Assembly (NCBI RefSeq): GCF_001411495.1
Contig: NZ_CP012983.1
Coordinates: 1,116,001-1,180,000, forward strand
Source: Burkholderia cepacia ATCC 25416
GTDB lineage: Bacteria; Pseudomonadota; Gammaproteobacteria; Burkholderiales; Burkholderiaceae
Reading direction: 5' to 3'
Length of the DNA: 64,000 nt
The notes under the pieces were generated by a model. That model made no database searches and had not been told where the DNA came from. It worked only from the letters and a program-made list of their open reading frames with translations. Of the stretch, positions 44,246 through 53,507 are shown one piece after another (position 1 is the first letter of the stretch; each line of letters begins with the position of its first letter). The position numbers were made by a program, and so were the translations under genes.

Positions 44246-45919
44246 TTACATGTTCGGGTAATTCGGCCCGCCGCCGCCTTCCGGCGTGACCCACACGATG
44301 TTCTGCGTCGGGTCCTTGATGTCGCAGGTCTTGCAGTGCACGCAGTTCTGCGCGTTGATCACGAGGCGATCGCTGCCGTCGTCGTTCTTCACGAACTCGT
44401 ACACCGCCGCCGGGCAGAAACGCCCTTCCGGCCCCGCATACGTGCGCAGGTTCACGTTCACCGGCACGTTCGCATCCTTCAAGGTCAGGTGCGCCGGCTG
44501 GTTCTCTTCATGGTTCGTGTTCGAGATGAACACCGACGACAGCCGGTCGAACGTCAGCTTGCCGTCCGGCTTCGGGTACTCGATCGGCTCGCACTGCGAC
44601 GCCGGCTTCAGCATCTCGTGGTCCGCATGCTTGTGGTGCAGCGTCCACGGCACGTTGCCGCCCATCACCTTCTGCTCGAGGCCGACCATCAGCGTACCGA
44701 GGTACAGCCCCTTGGCCATCCACTGCTTGAAGTTGCGCGCGCGGTACAGCTCCGTGTACAGCCACGATTGCTTGAACGCATCCGGGTACGCGTTGAGCTC
44801 GTCCGACTGGCGGCCCGCCTGCACCGCGTCGAACGCGGCGTCGGCCGCCAGCATGCCGGTCTTGATCGCCGCGTGGCTGCCCTTGATCCGCGATGCGTTC
44901 AGGAAGCCCGCGTCGTCGCCGATCAGCGCGCCGCCCGGGAACACCGTCTTCGGCAGCGACAGCAGCCCGCCCGCCGTGATCGCGCGCGCGCCGTACGACA
45001 CGCGCTTGCCGCCTTCGAGGAACGCACGGATCGACGGGTGCGTCTTGTAGCGCTGGAATTCCTCGAACGGCGACAGGTATGGGTTCGTGTAGCCGAGGCC
45101 CACCACGAAGCCGACCACGACCTGGTTGTTGTCCATGTGATACAGGAACGAGCCGCCGTAGGTGTCCGACTTCAGCGGCCAGCCGGCCGTGTGGATCACG
45201 AGGCCCGGCTTGTGCTTGGCCGGATCGATTTCCCACAGCTCCTTGATGCCGATCCCGTACGCCTGCGGATCGGCGTTCGCGTCGAGCTTGAACTTCGCGA
45301 TCAGCTGGCGGCCGAGATGGCCGCGGCAGCCTTCGGCGAACAGCGTGTACTTCGCGTGCAGTTCCATGCCGAGCTGGAAGTTCTCGGTCGGCTCGCCGTC
45401 CTTGCCCACGCCCATGTTGCCGGTCGCGACGCCTTTCACGGAGCCGTCGTCGTTGTACAGGATCTCGGCGGCCGGGAAGCCGGGGAAGATCTCGACGCCC
45501 AGCGCTTCGGCCTGCTGGCCCAGCCAGCGCGTGACGTTACCCAGCGAAATCACATAGTTGCCGTGGTTCTGGAAGTTGGCGGGCAGCGCCCAGTTCGGCG
45601 TGGTGATCGCGCTTTTCTCGGACAGGAACAGGAAGCGGTCTTCCGTCACCTCGACGTCGAGCGGCGCGCCGCGTTCCTTCCAGTCGGGGAACAGTTCGGT
45701 GATCGCGCGCGGGTCCATCACCGCACCCGACAGGATGTGCGCGCCGATCTCGGAACCTTTCTCGAGCACGCACACGCCGATTTCGGTGCCTTTCTCGGCG
45801 GCCAGTTGCTTGAGCCGGATCGCCGCCGACAGCCCGGCGGGGCCGCCGCCGACGATCACGACGTCGTATTCCATCGATTCGCGCGGGCCGTACTGCGCGA
45901 GCAAGTCCTGTGTGGTCAA
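44246..45919 (-). CDS. Electron-transfer flavoprotein:ubiquinone oxidoreductase
   Basis: A 557-residue membrane-associated flavo-iron-sulfur enzyme passing electrons from acyl-CoA dehydrogenases via ETF to ubiquinone. It has the FAD motif DVVIVGGGPAGLSAAIRLKQ near residue 20, and C-terminal cysteines for the 4Fe-4S cluster (FCPAAVYEF, then NCVHCKTCDIKDPTQNIVWV). The length is normal. Between an acyl-CoA dehydrogenase and the thiolase, it completes the respiratory link of the oxidation genes. Confidence 0.95.
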   Translation of the reverse strand: MTTQDLLAQYGPRESMEYDVVIVGGGPAGLSAAIRLKQLAAEKGTEIGVCVLEKGSEIGAHILSGAVMDPRAITELFPDWKERGAPLDVEVTEDRFLFLSEKSAITTPNWALPANFQNHGNYVISLGNVTRWLGQQAEALGVEIFPGFPAAEILYNDDGSVKGVATGNMGVGKDGEPTENFQLGMELHAKYTLFAEGCRGHLGRQLIAKFKLDANADPQAYGIGIKELWEIDPAKHKPGLVIHTAGWPLKSDTYGGSFLYHMDNNQVVVGFVVGLGYTNPYLSPFEEFQRYKTHPSIRAFLEGGKRVSYGARAITAGGLLSLPKTVFPGGALIGDDAGFLNASRIKGSHAAIKTGMLAADAAFDAVQAGRQSDELNAYPDAFKQSWLYTELYRARNFKQWMAKGLYLGTLMVGLEQKVMGGNVPWTLHHKHADHEMLKPASQCEPIEYPKPDGKLTFDRLSSVFISNTNHEENQPAHLTLKDANVPVNVNLRTYAGPEGRFCPAAVYEFVKNDDGSDRLVINAQNCVHCKTCDIKDPTQNIVWVTPEGGGGPNYPNM

Positions 45920-45955
45920 AATCCTGTCTCCTCCTGCGTCCCGACCGTCAGCCGG

Positions 45956-47746
45956 TCAGAACTGGTCTTCCGTCAACGCGAGCACGCCCTCGTTGCCCTT
46001 GGTGCCGACAATCGACGCCTCGAGCGCGCCTGCCTGCACCAGCACCTGCTCCGCATAGAACTGCGCGATCGCGATCTTCGCGCCGAAGAACGCCGGGTCG
46101 CTCGCGCGGTTCGCCTGCGCGGCCACCAGCGCACGCGCCATCTGCCATCCGCACAGCACCACGCCCGCCAGCTTCAGGTACGGCACGCTGCCCGCGAACA
46201 CCGCGTTCGGGTCCTGCTTCGCGTTCGCCAGCACGTAATCCACCACCGACGACAGCGCCTTCGCACCCTTCTCCAGTTGCACCTTCATGGATGCGGCCGC
46301 CGCACCGTCCAGCTTGCCCAGCGCCGCGACAGGCTCGCCGATTTCGGCGATCAGCGCCTTCGCCACCGCGCCGCCGTCGCGCAGCGTCTTGCGGCCCACC
46401 AGGTCGTTCGCCTGGATCGCCGTCGTGCCTTCGTAGATCGCCAGGATCCGCGCATCGCGGTAATACTGCGCCGCGCCGGTTTCCTCGATGAAACCCATCC
46501 CGCCGTGCACCTGCACGCCCAGGCTCGCCACGTCGTTCACCATCTCCGTGCTCCAGCCCTTCACGACCGGCACCAGATATTCGTAGATTGCCTGATGACG
46601 CGCCCGCGTCGCCTCGTCCGAATGGCGGTGGGCAATGTCGCTGTGCGCCGCGGCCACGTACGCCAGCGAGCGTGCGCCTTCGGTCAGCGCGCGCATCGTG
46701 CCGAGCATCCGGCGCACGTCCGGGTGATGGATGATCGTCACCGACTGCTTGGCCGACCCGTCCACCGGGCGGCTCTGCACGCGTTCCTTCGCGAATTCCG
46801 CGGCCTTCTGGTACGCGCGGTCGGCCACGCCGATCCCCTGCATCCCGACGCCGAAGCGCGCCGCGTTCATCATGATGAACATGTATTCGAGGCCACGGTT
46901 CTCTTCGCCGATCAGGTAACCGATCGCGCCGCCGTTATCACCATATTGCAGCACCGCCGTCGGGCTCGCCTTGATCCCGAGCTTGTGCTCGATCGACACG
47001 CAGTGCACGTCGTTGCGCGCGCCGAGCGAGCCGTCGTCATTGACCAAGAACTTCGGCACGATGAACAGCGAAATGCCCTTCACGCCTTCCGGCGCGTTCG
47101 GCGTGCGCGCCAGCACCAGGTGGACGATGTTGTCCGCCATGTCGTGCTCGCCCCACGTGATGAAGATCTTCGTGCCGAACACCTTGTACGTGCCGTCGCC
47201 CTGCGGCTCGGCGCGCGAGCGTACCAGCGCAAGATCCGAGCCCGCCTGCGGCTCGGTCAGGTTCATCGTGCCGGTCCATTCGCCCGAGATCAGCTTCGGC
47301 ACGTAGCGCTGCTTCTGCTCGTCGGTGCCGGCCGTCAGCAGCGCCTCGATCGCGCCGTCGGTCAGCAGCGGGCACAGCGCGAACGACAGGTTCGACGCGT
47401 TCAGCATCTCGATGCACGGCGTCGCGATCAGCTTCGGCAGCCCCTGGCCGTCGTATTCGGACGGATGCTGCAGCCCCTGCCAGCCGCCTTCGACGAACTG
47501 GCGGAACGCGTCGCCGAAGCCCGGCGTCGCGGTCACGACACCGTCCTTCCAGCTGCTCGGATTGCGGTCGCCTTCGACGTTCAGCGGCGCCAGCACCTCG
47601 CCGCAGAATTTCGCGGACTCGTCGAGCACGGCCTGCGCCGTGTCGTAACCGGCATCCTCGAAACCCGGCAGTTGCGCAACGGTGTCGATGCCCGCGAGTT
47701 CCTTCAGCACGAACAGCATGTCCTTGACGGGGGCGTTATAGCTCAT
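45956..47746 (-). CDS. Acyl-CoA dehydrogenase
   Basis: A 596-residue flavoenzyme of the long proteobacterial acyl-CoA dehydrogenase type with an extra C-terminal domain. Features are TEPQAGSDLALVRSRAE, IHHPDVRRMLGTMRALTEGA, and the catalytic Glu region RDARILAIYEGTTAIQANDL. It introduces the trans-2 double bond in acyl-CoAs, passing electrons to ETF. First gene of the run that continues with ETF-QO, thiolase and hydroxyacyl-CoA dehydrogenase. Confidence 0.93.
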   Translation of the reverse strand: MSYNAPVKDMLFVLKELAGIDTVAQLPGFEDAGYDTAQAVLDESAKFCGEVLAPLNVEGDRNPSSWKDGVVTATPGFGDAFRQFVEGGWQGLQHPSEYDGQGLPKLIATPCIEMLNASNLSFALCPLLTDGAIEALLTAGTDEQKQRYVPKLISGEWTGTMNLTEPQAGSDLALVRSRAEPQGDGTYKVFGTKIFITWGEHDMADNIVHLVLARTPNAPEGVKGISLFIVPKFLVNDDGSLGARNDVHCVSIEHKLGIKASPTAVLQYGDNGGAIGYLIGEENRGLEYMFIMMNAARFGVGMQGIGVADRAYQKAAEFAKERVQSRPVDGSAKQSVTIIHHPDVRRMLGTMRALTEGARSLAYVAAAHSDIAHRHSDEATRARHQAIYEYLVPVVKGWSTEMVNDVASLGVQVHGGMGFIEETGAAQYYRDARILAIYEGTTAIQANDLVGRKTLRDGGAVAKALIAEIGEPVAALGKLDGAAAASMKVQLEKGAKALSSVVDYVLANAKQDPNAVFAGSVPYLKLAGVVLCGWQMARALVAAQANRASDPAFFGAKIAIAQFYAEQVLVQAGALEASIVGTKGNEGVLALTEDQF

Positions 47747-48010
47747 GGTCGATGTTCCAAATCAGGCGGTGAATGAGGCGCGCCACGGGGCCGATACGGC
47801 AAAACCGGCCAGCTCCGGGCGGCGAGGTGACCCATCCTAATGCCGTGCGAGCCGGTTTCCATTGTCATATTCGGCCCACCTGGTGACAAAATCGGCCACG
47901 GGATGTGGGGGCGGGGGCGGAAGCGGCAGGCGGGGTGCGGGTTTGGCCGGAGTCGGGTTTGGGCGGGAATGACGAGTTGGCGGCTGGTTGGACGGTGTGA
48001 TCGGGGGGCC

Positions 48011-48034
48011 GGATTCGGATTCGGATTCGGATTC
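48011..48034. repeat. Tandem hexamer repeat, four copies
   Basis: GGATTC repeated four times without a mismatch, ending in GGG. It directly precedes a second array. Confidence 0.9.
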
Positions 48035-48040
48035 GGGTGG

Positions 48041-48082
48041 CGGGCAGCGGGCAGCGGGCAGCGGGCAGCGGGCAGCGGGCAG
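48041..48082. repeat. Tandem heptamer repeat, six copies
   Basis: CGGGCAG repeated six times without a mismatch, then a partial CGGGAG. Such arrays change copy number easily by slippage. Confidence 0.92.
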
Positions 48083-48222
48083 CGGGAGTATCGAAGCTGA
48101 GCACGTCAGCACGGCATCCAGCGCAGAAAGATGCCGAAATACATCGAGCACATCTAGCACGAACCCACGCTGACCGGTTGCGACGCGTCGGTGTCATTCA
48201 GCCCTCGCGTCCTTGATCAAGG

Positions 48223-48879
48223 TTATGTCCCCAAACTTCCGGACAGTAACGCCGGAAGCGCGGAAAGGCTGTCGATCGCATGCACGGGAGACGCGAACCG
48301 CCCGGAACCGGACTGAATGATTGTCCATGGGCCGCGCCGCAAGAACACCGGAACCATGCCGGCCCGCCGCGCCGGTTCGACATCGTTGTCGAGCCGATCG
48401 CCGACGTAGGCAATCCTGGACGGCTCGATTCCGTTCGTCTCGGCGACGATGCGTTCGAAAAAGCGGGCATCCGGCTTGTCGACGCCCCACGACGCCGACG
48501 ACGCAACGATGTCCGCCGGCACGCCGAGCGCACGGAGTGCACGTTCGGTCGCGACGGGTTGATTTCCCGCGATGCCGACCAGCACGCCGGCTTCGCGCAG
48601 TCGTTTCAGGCACGGCACGACGTCGGGGTAGAGATCTTCCGCGGTCACCGTATAAGTGCTCCCGGTCGCCTCGCGCTCCCGGCACAATGCGACGAAGTCG
48701 ACACCCGGCCGCACGAGATCGAACACGCGACGATGATGCTGACCACTCGCGATGACCGCGCCGAGCAACGCATGAAACACCCGTCGCGGCACCTCGAGAT
48801 GGTCGGCCCACTCGTTCCAGTCTCGACTTTCATCGATCAGCGTTTCGCCGACGTCGAAGAACACGGCTTTTATCATCAT
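48223..48879 (-). CDS. HAD-family hydrolase
   Basis: A 218-residue phosphatase-like protein. Motif I is VFFDVGETL (the second Asp of the usual DxD is Gly-Glu, as in several HAD subgroups). Motif II is near VGIAGNQP, the motif III Lys in WGVDKPDARFFERI, and motif IV in YVGDRLDNDVEPARRAGM. The cap is small and helical. The start at 48879 is the first of two adjacent ATGs. Substrate is unknown. Confidence 0.88.
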   Translation of the reverse strand: MMIKAVFFDVGETLIDESRDWNEWADHLEVPRRVFHALLGAVIASGQHHRRVFDLVRPGVDFVALCREREATGSTYTVTAEDLYPDVVPCLKRLREAGVLVGIAGNQPVATERALRALGVPADIVASSASWGVDKPDARFFERIVAETNGIEPSRIAYVGDRLDNDVEPARRAGMVPVFLRRGPWTIIQSGSGRFASPVHAIDSLSALPALLSGSLGT

Positions 48880-49203
48880 CGGGTGGATCGGGTTCCGCAA
48901 AAACGGATCTTCGGGGTTTGGCGATGCCGGGGTGGGTGGGCAATGACGGGAGTCGGCGCCAACAACGCCCTTTCGCCATCCGTTCCTGGATCATCGACAA
49001 TCTCGAAGAAAAACTTTGGTGGTTAGCCGGATGCGAGCGATATCCTAGCGCGTGGGCCTAGCGGTGCTGGCACAACCCGCGACGTAGTGCAAACCCCGAC
49101 AAGCCAGTTGCGGTCGATAGTCTAGATTGTGACAGTATGGGTTCGTTGATCGAATTTCGGACGTTCTGCCTATTTCCTCGCTATGTCGACCTGAGACAGC
49201 TAC
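48880..49203. other. Gene-free spacer (324 bp)
   Basis: A frame around 48965-49050 on the plus strand reads like a protein fragment (RSWIIDNLEEKLWWLAGCER), suggesting a gene remnant, but there is no start or full-length ORF. The G+C content falls from here onward. Confidence 0.4.
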
Positions 49204-49482
49204 GTGAACGAATCGACCTACCGCGTCATTTTCGGCTTTGTCGTGATCGCTTACGGCGCCGCGATATCCGCAATCATGGCATTTCGTCCAGAGCGAATAT
49301 TGGCCTTCTATTGCAGATCAAGGGCTTGGAAATGGTGGTACAAATTCTGGCTCAACATGTCTGCAGAAGATATTGTGTCGGCCAAAATGGTACGGCGAAC
49401 CAGAATCCAAGGGGCGACGGCGCTGGCGTTCTTCACTGCCATTATTTTTGCAGCTTTGTTTCAACTCGGTTCTCACGGCTAG
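49204..49482 (+). CDS. Small membrane protein, unknown
   Basis: A 92-residue protein with a GTG start, two hydrophobic helices (VIFGFVVIAYGAAISAIMAF; GATALAFFTAIIFAALFQL) and a Trp/Tyr-rich cytosolic-type loop (RSRAWKWWYKFWLNM). Its G+C is about half, well below the window average, and codon use lacks the strong third-position G/C bias. I do not recognise it; it looks like a horizontally acquired orphan. Confidence 0.6.
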   Translation: MNESTYRVIFGFVVIAYGAAISAIMAFRPERILAFYCRSRAWKWWYKFWLNMSAEDIVSAKMVRRTRIQGATALAFFTAIIFAALFQLGSHG

Positions 49483-49505
49483 CTGCTGATCTTGGCGGGG
49501 GATAT

Positions 49506-49739
49506 ATGACGCACGCCTTGTACGAATTGCTTAGTGACCTCGACGATCGCCACCTCTTTTATACATTGGGCCGGCATCGCCCAGACACCATTCTGATCTC
49601 GATAACTGTGCCAGGTGAGCGTATCGAGATCGACGTGTTCGACGACGGACATATGGAGATGTCCCGCTTTTCCGGAGATGAGAGTGTAATTGACGACCAA
49701 CAAATGATTCTGAAGGCTATCGACGAGGCGTCCGAGTGA
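49506..49739 (+). CDS. Small acidic hypothetical protein
   Basis: A 77-residue protein preceded by a G-rich site (GGCGGGG). The sequence has the pattern of small orphan proteins found in toxin-immunity islands (YELLSDLDDRHLFYTLGRHR, then VPGERIEIDVFDDGHMEMSR). The GERIEIDVFDDG segment is conserved in that group. Function is unknown; an immunity role is only a guess from type and low G+C context. It follows the small membrane protein by 23 bp. Confidence 0.6.
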   Translation: MTHALYELLSDLDDRHLFYTLGRHRPDTILISITVPGERIEIDVFDDGHMEMSRFSGDESVIDDQQMILKAIDEASE

Positions 49740-49965
49740 AAGGGGTTGGTCATGAGGCGCAACGCGCCCACTTCCCGTCGGCCGACGTCGCTGTGCGTGG
49801 CCGCTTTCAGGAATTGCATCTGTCTCTTATGGGTCGATTTCGGGTAACTGCGCTGGCCTACGGCAAGCAACTGCGGAAGGCAGCAGCCGGCCAGAAGCGG
49901 TCAGTCGACGCAACGACTTGAATCGACGACAATCGAACGTCAGCAACGGATTAATATGGTGGTGT

Positions 49966-50352
49966 ATGAGCGCCAGGAGTTCACGCTTCTTTATCGCCGG
50001 AAATATTGAGGAGCCTGTCTTCGTTCTGGATGGAATCGCTTCGGAATGGCTGTTCGTGTCAGGGTTCTGGTGCAGAGTTAACGCATCGCTCGGAACGATA
50101 TACGATCAGTTCGAGGAAGATGAGGCCGAACCAGCTGCACTTAGCCAGATCGCGTGCGAGCTGGCGCATCAAATCTGCGAACTTGAGGGGCGCGAGGAAG
50201 AGATGATCAGCTTCATCTACAGATGGACGCCACAAGGAGAGACATACACTCTGGAAATGCAGCGAGCGGATCTGATTTCTAAGTTGGTAGAAATGCGTGA
50301 TTTCTTTAATTCGGCTGCTGCAAGTGGTGAAATTCTCGAGTTAAGCCTATAG
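49966..50352 (+). CDS. Hypothetical acidic protein
   Basis: A 128-residue acidic protein (early SRFFIAGNIEEPVFVLDGIA, then YDQFEEDEAEPAALSQIACE) with no recognisable catalytic motif. It is about half G+C. An internal start was chosen at 49966 (ATG); the frame is open a little further upstream. Like its two neighbours it is an orphan of the kind found with polymorphic toxins or phage-derived islands. I do not recognise the family. Confidence 0.55.
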   Translation: MSARSSRFFIAGNIEEPVFVLDGIASEWLFVSGFWCRVNASLGTIYDQFEEDEAEPAALSQIACELAHQICELEGREEEMISFIYRWTPQGETYTLEMQRADLISKLVEMRDFFNSAAASGEILELSL

Positions 50353-50936
50353 GTAGTTCAAAAAATCTGGAAATTTTTTCGACCAATTCGCCTTCGGAAG
50401 CTGCCATTCGACCTTACAGCAATCGAGGCGTGCATTGCAGGGTTTGAGCGCAGAACCGTCCGTGTCTGTCCGAGAAGGCTTTTTGACACTGAATTATGCG
50501 GTCCGCACACATCACGCATGATGCGAACCATGGCCACCTTTCCCGGACCCTGCGCTAGCGTGCATGATTCGTCCACGTGTCAGATGGCAAGATCGAGCAG
50601 CCCGATACGCGTCATCGAGTTTGCCGTCAAGCACCATTTTGGGCCCGTTCGATCACTTGCTTCTCGCGACGCATCTGGCAGATAGAAACCCGAATTAAGT
50701 CAGATGTTCTGTCGCTGGCATTGCATTTCGCCAGCTGTACGACCTGGATTGTTGCCGTCCAGACAACATGGCATACGCACTCGCGATCCTACCGGCGCTC
50801 GCCCGTCCCTCACTACAATGCGTCACACGCTCGCTTGAATTGCGAGCAAAGCGATACGCGCAAAACCCGTGGTCGCTCAGGTGAACCGCGCCGCGTGTAC
50901 CGGATCCCCCCAACTGAAGCAATAGGACAATGGATC
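50353..50936. other. Gene-free stretch (584 bp), probable remnants
   Basis: No intact gene. Several short frames look degraded. The MBL gene's frame is open back to 50577 but that part has no start support and unlike composition. The MBL gene promoter should be near its end. Confidence 0.4.
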
Positions 50937-51869
50937 ATGAGCAAGACAACTCGCAATGTGCAGCCCGTTACTTCCAACCTGGGCAAACAGGGTTCAGCTG
51001 AACTCGTACCTTCCCGTTACGCGGTGCGCGTGGGTGACATCGATGTCGTATTGATCAGCGATGGCGTTCTACCGCTGCCCACCTCCACCATGTCCACCAA
51101 TGTGAGCGAAGCGGATCGCAACGAATGGTTCGATGGTCGTTTCCTGCAACGAGACATGTTCGACTGGGCGCTGAATATTGCGCTCGTGCGTAGCGGCGGG
51201 CAGCTCATTCTGATCGACTCGGGCGTGGGTGATGGTTTCGAATACTTCACGCGAGCCGGACAGTCAGTAGTGCGACTGGAGTCGGCAGGTATCGACCTTA
51301 CTGCAATCACTGACATCGTCATTACGCACATGCATATGGATCACGTTGGCGGCTTGAACGTCGATGGCGTCAAGGCCAGGCTACGCCCGGACGTGCGCAT
51401 CCACGTGTCGGCCTCAGAAGTAGAGTTCTGGAAAAACCCGGACTTCAGCAAGACGGTGATGCCGGAGACGGTTCCGCCTGCGCTACGCAAGGCTGCTGCG
51501 AAGTTCGTGGAACTCTACCGCGAGAATATCGTGCAGTTCGATCAGGCAGTCGAAGTCGCACCGGGCGTGTCGGCGCGCGTGACGGGCGGGCACACACCGG
51601 GGCACTGCGTCGTGGACGTCACATCAAACGGCGAGAAGCTAACGTTCGTAGGAGATGCGATTTTCGAAGTCAACTTCGACAATCCGGATTGGCAGAATGG
51701 CTTCGAGCATGATCCTGAAGGTGCAGTGGACGTGCGTCTCGCGCTGTTCAACGAAGCCGCGGAAACGGGCGCTTTGCTTGCCGCAGCACACGTCTCGTTC
51801 CCATCCATCGGACACATTGCAAGGAACGGCGACAGCTTTCGCTTTGTTCCTGTTACGTGGGATTACTAA
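50937..51869 (+). CDS. MBL-fold metallohydrolase
   Basis: A 310-residue hydrolase of the metallo-beta-lactamase fold. The metal site is THMHMDHVGG (His131, His133, Asp135, His136), followed by GGHTPGHCVV, GDAIFEV and a final HVSFPSIG. The layout resembles methyl-parathion-hydrolase-like and N-acyl-homoserine-lactonase-like enzymes; the true substrate cannot be told. No signal peptide is evident at the ATG at 50937. It is followed by a YbhB-like gene on the same strand. Confidence 0.87.
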   Translation: MSKTTRNVQPVTSNLGKQGSAELVPSRYAVRVGDIDVVLISDGVLPLPTSTMSTNVSEADRNEWFDGRFLQRDMFDWALNIALVRSGGQLILIDSGVGDGFEYFTRAGQSVVRLESAGIDLTAITDIVITHMHMDHVGGLNVDGVKARLRPDVRIHVSASEVEFWKNPDFSKTVMPETVPPALRKAAAKFVELYRENIVQFDQAVEVAPGVSARVTGGHTPGHCVVDVTSNGEKLTFVGDAIFEVNFDNPDWQNGFEHDPEGAVDVRLALFNEAAETGALLAAAHVSFPSIGHIARNGDSFRFVPVTWDY

Positions 51870-52058
51870 TCGATATCGGATAATTGATAATCACCCACCG
51901 CGATCTGGACTCACTTTCCGTATCCGGAAGCGACTGGTGCGCATCCCGTGCATGACACTGTCGTTAAGCGTTACCTGCACCTGAATTTCTTCGAGCATGA
52001 CTGCTATCTCCATGTGCGCACGCGGCGCGTGGAGCCCTTCAATCCACAGGAGCCTGCC

Positions 52059-52631
52059 ATGCGATCCATTCCCATGCCACGAAAAGCTATTTGCGCTTGC
52101 GCGCTATTCGCAACGCTGCCCGGCGTCGCGACCGCCGAAACGTTTGCGCTGAAAGTTGCCGATCTGGATCACGGCCGTTTCAGGAATGAACAAGTCTTCA
52201 GCGGATTCGGCTGCCACGGCGAGAATGTGTCACCGCACGTGACATGGTCAAACGCGCCAGCCGGTACTCGCAGCATCGTCGTGACGATTCATGACCCCGA
52301 CGCGCCGACGGGCGGTCTCGGCTGGACCCATTGGGCTGTTGTCAACATACCGCCCTCGCAGACCTCTCTGCAAAAGGGCGCCTCCGGCAACGTGAATCTG
52401 CTGCCGCCCGGGGTCACCGAAACGCTGACCGACTTCGGCCAATCGAAGTATGGCGGACCGTGTCCACCACAAGGCAAGCCACATCGTTATATCGTCACCG
52501 CGTACGCACTCGATATCCCGCATATCGACGTGAGCCCGGCATCTAGCCCTGCACTCGTTGCGTTTCAAATGCACGGGAAGATCATCGCTCGGGCTCGCTA
52601 TGTCGCGACCTACCAAAGCGCGGCGAATTGA
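52059..52631 (+). CDS. YbhB/YbcL-type PEBP-family protein, exported
   Basis: A 190-residue phosphatidylethanolamine-binding-protein-like protein. It has a signal peptide (AICACALFATLPGVATA, cleavage near residue 26), so it is periplasmic. Family pattern: FGCHGENVSPHVTWSNAPAG, IHDPDAPTGGLGWTHWAVVN, YGGPCPPQGKPHRYIVTAYA. CAGGAG precedes the ATG at 52059. Biochemical role of bacterial members is unclear. Confidence 0.9.
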   Translation: MRSIPMPRKAICACALFATLPGVATAETFALKVADLDHGRFRNEQVFSGFGCHGENVSPHVTWSNAPAGTRSIVVTIHDPDAPTGGLGWTHWAVVNIPPSQTSLQKGASGNVNLLPPGVTETLTDFGQSKYGGPCPPQGKPHRYIVTAYALDIPHIDVSPASSPALVAFQMHGKIIARARYVATYQSAAN

Positions 52632-52649
52632 GCCGCGCCACGGGTACTA

Positions 52650-53399
52650 TCAACTGAGCGACATGCCACCGTCGACACGCAAGTTGACGCCGTTGACGAA
52701 GCTGCCCTCGTCACTCACGAGAAAGAGCGCCGCGCGTGCGAGTTCTTCAGGAAGTCCGAGGCGGCCTAGCGGAATACGCCCTGCGACGGCAGCCTCGAAC
52801 GCCGGCCGCTCGTCATACGCGATACCCAGCTTCGTCAGAATTGGCGTGTCGACCGGCCCGGGACTCAGTACATTCACACGAATGCCACGCGCCTGAAGCT
52901 CCAAAGCCCAACTCCGCGCGAAGGCCTCGATTGCGGCCTTCGTACCCGCGTAGACTGCATGTCCTTCGAACACTTTCGAACTCGCGATCGAACTCGTCAA
53001 TAGAATGGCACCACGCTCTCTCATGAGTGGCGTGATCTTCTGTATCCCGAAGAAAATTGCTTTGGTGTTTGTGGCGAAGTGACGATCATAGGAGTCTTCG
53101 CTCACTTCGTTCGATGCTTCGATAGTATTCACTCCCGCGTTCGCGAAATATATGTCAATTCCTCCAAAGCGCCTCGACACTAGCGCGGCCACTTCGTCGT
53201 GCGTTTTCGGGTTCGCGAGATCTCCCGTCAGTCCGATCGCCCGGTCGCCAAGTTCGGCCACGGCCGCATCGATGGCATCCGGACGTCGGCCCACCATAAT
53301 GACATTCGCGCCCTCTTCAATCAGCAGCCTGGCCGTGGCCAATCCGATTCCACTATTTGCGCCAGTAACAACAGCAACCTTGTTTGCGAGTCGATTCAT
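52650..53399 (-). CDS. SDR-family oxidoreductase
   Basis: A 249-residue classical SDR (VAVVTGANSGIGLATARLL; NAGVN; LLTSSIASSKVFEGHAVYAG with TK completing the YxxxK). It ends in the SDR C-terminal GSFVNGVNLRVDGGMSLS. The ATG at 53399 gives the standard length. It is divergent from a LysR gene starting at 53508, its probable regulator. Confidence 0.92.
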   Translation of the reverse strand: MNRLANKVAVVTGANSGIGLATARLLIEEGANVIMVGRRPDAIDAAVAELGDRAIGLTGDLANPKTHDEVAALVSRRFGGIDIYFANAGVNTIEASNEVSEDSYDRHFATNTKAIFFGIQKITPLMRERGAILLTSSIASSKVFEGHAVYAGTKAAIEAFARSWALELQARGIRVNVLSPGPVDTPILTKLGIAYDERPAFEAAVAGRIPLGRLGLPEELARAALFLVSDEGSFVNGVNLRVDGGMSLS

Positions 53400-53507
53400 G
53401 TTTTCTCCGTCATATTCCACCTGTCCGGCGTAGAGCCAGAATTTAGCAACGGCTTCTGGTGGGTTGAAGTCACTCGTAGGTCATTTCACTCTTTCCACTT
53501 TGTCATC

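Larger units (their letters stand above)
47747..48222. other. Spacer with short tandem repeats (476 bp)
   Basis: Lies between the divergent-facing ends of the acyl-CoA dehydrogenase promoter and the HAD gene. It probably holds the dehydrogenase promoter near 47830-47900 on the minus strand, two microsatellite-like arrays at 48011-48082, and no credible gene. Confidence 0.55.

Noticed and set aside
42986..47776. 1596-residue open frame on the plus strand across the oxidation genes
   Set aside because: Arg/His-rich shadow of four well-supported minus-strand genes.
48011..48082. Repeats as a CRISPR array
   Set aside because: Units are 6-7 bases and directly adjacent, without spacers; no cas genes.
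49736..49921. Short frame between two orphan genes
   Set aside because: No ribosome site and composition like spacer DNA.
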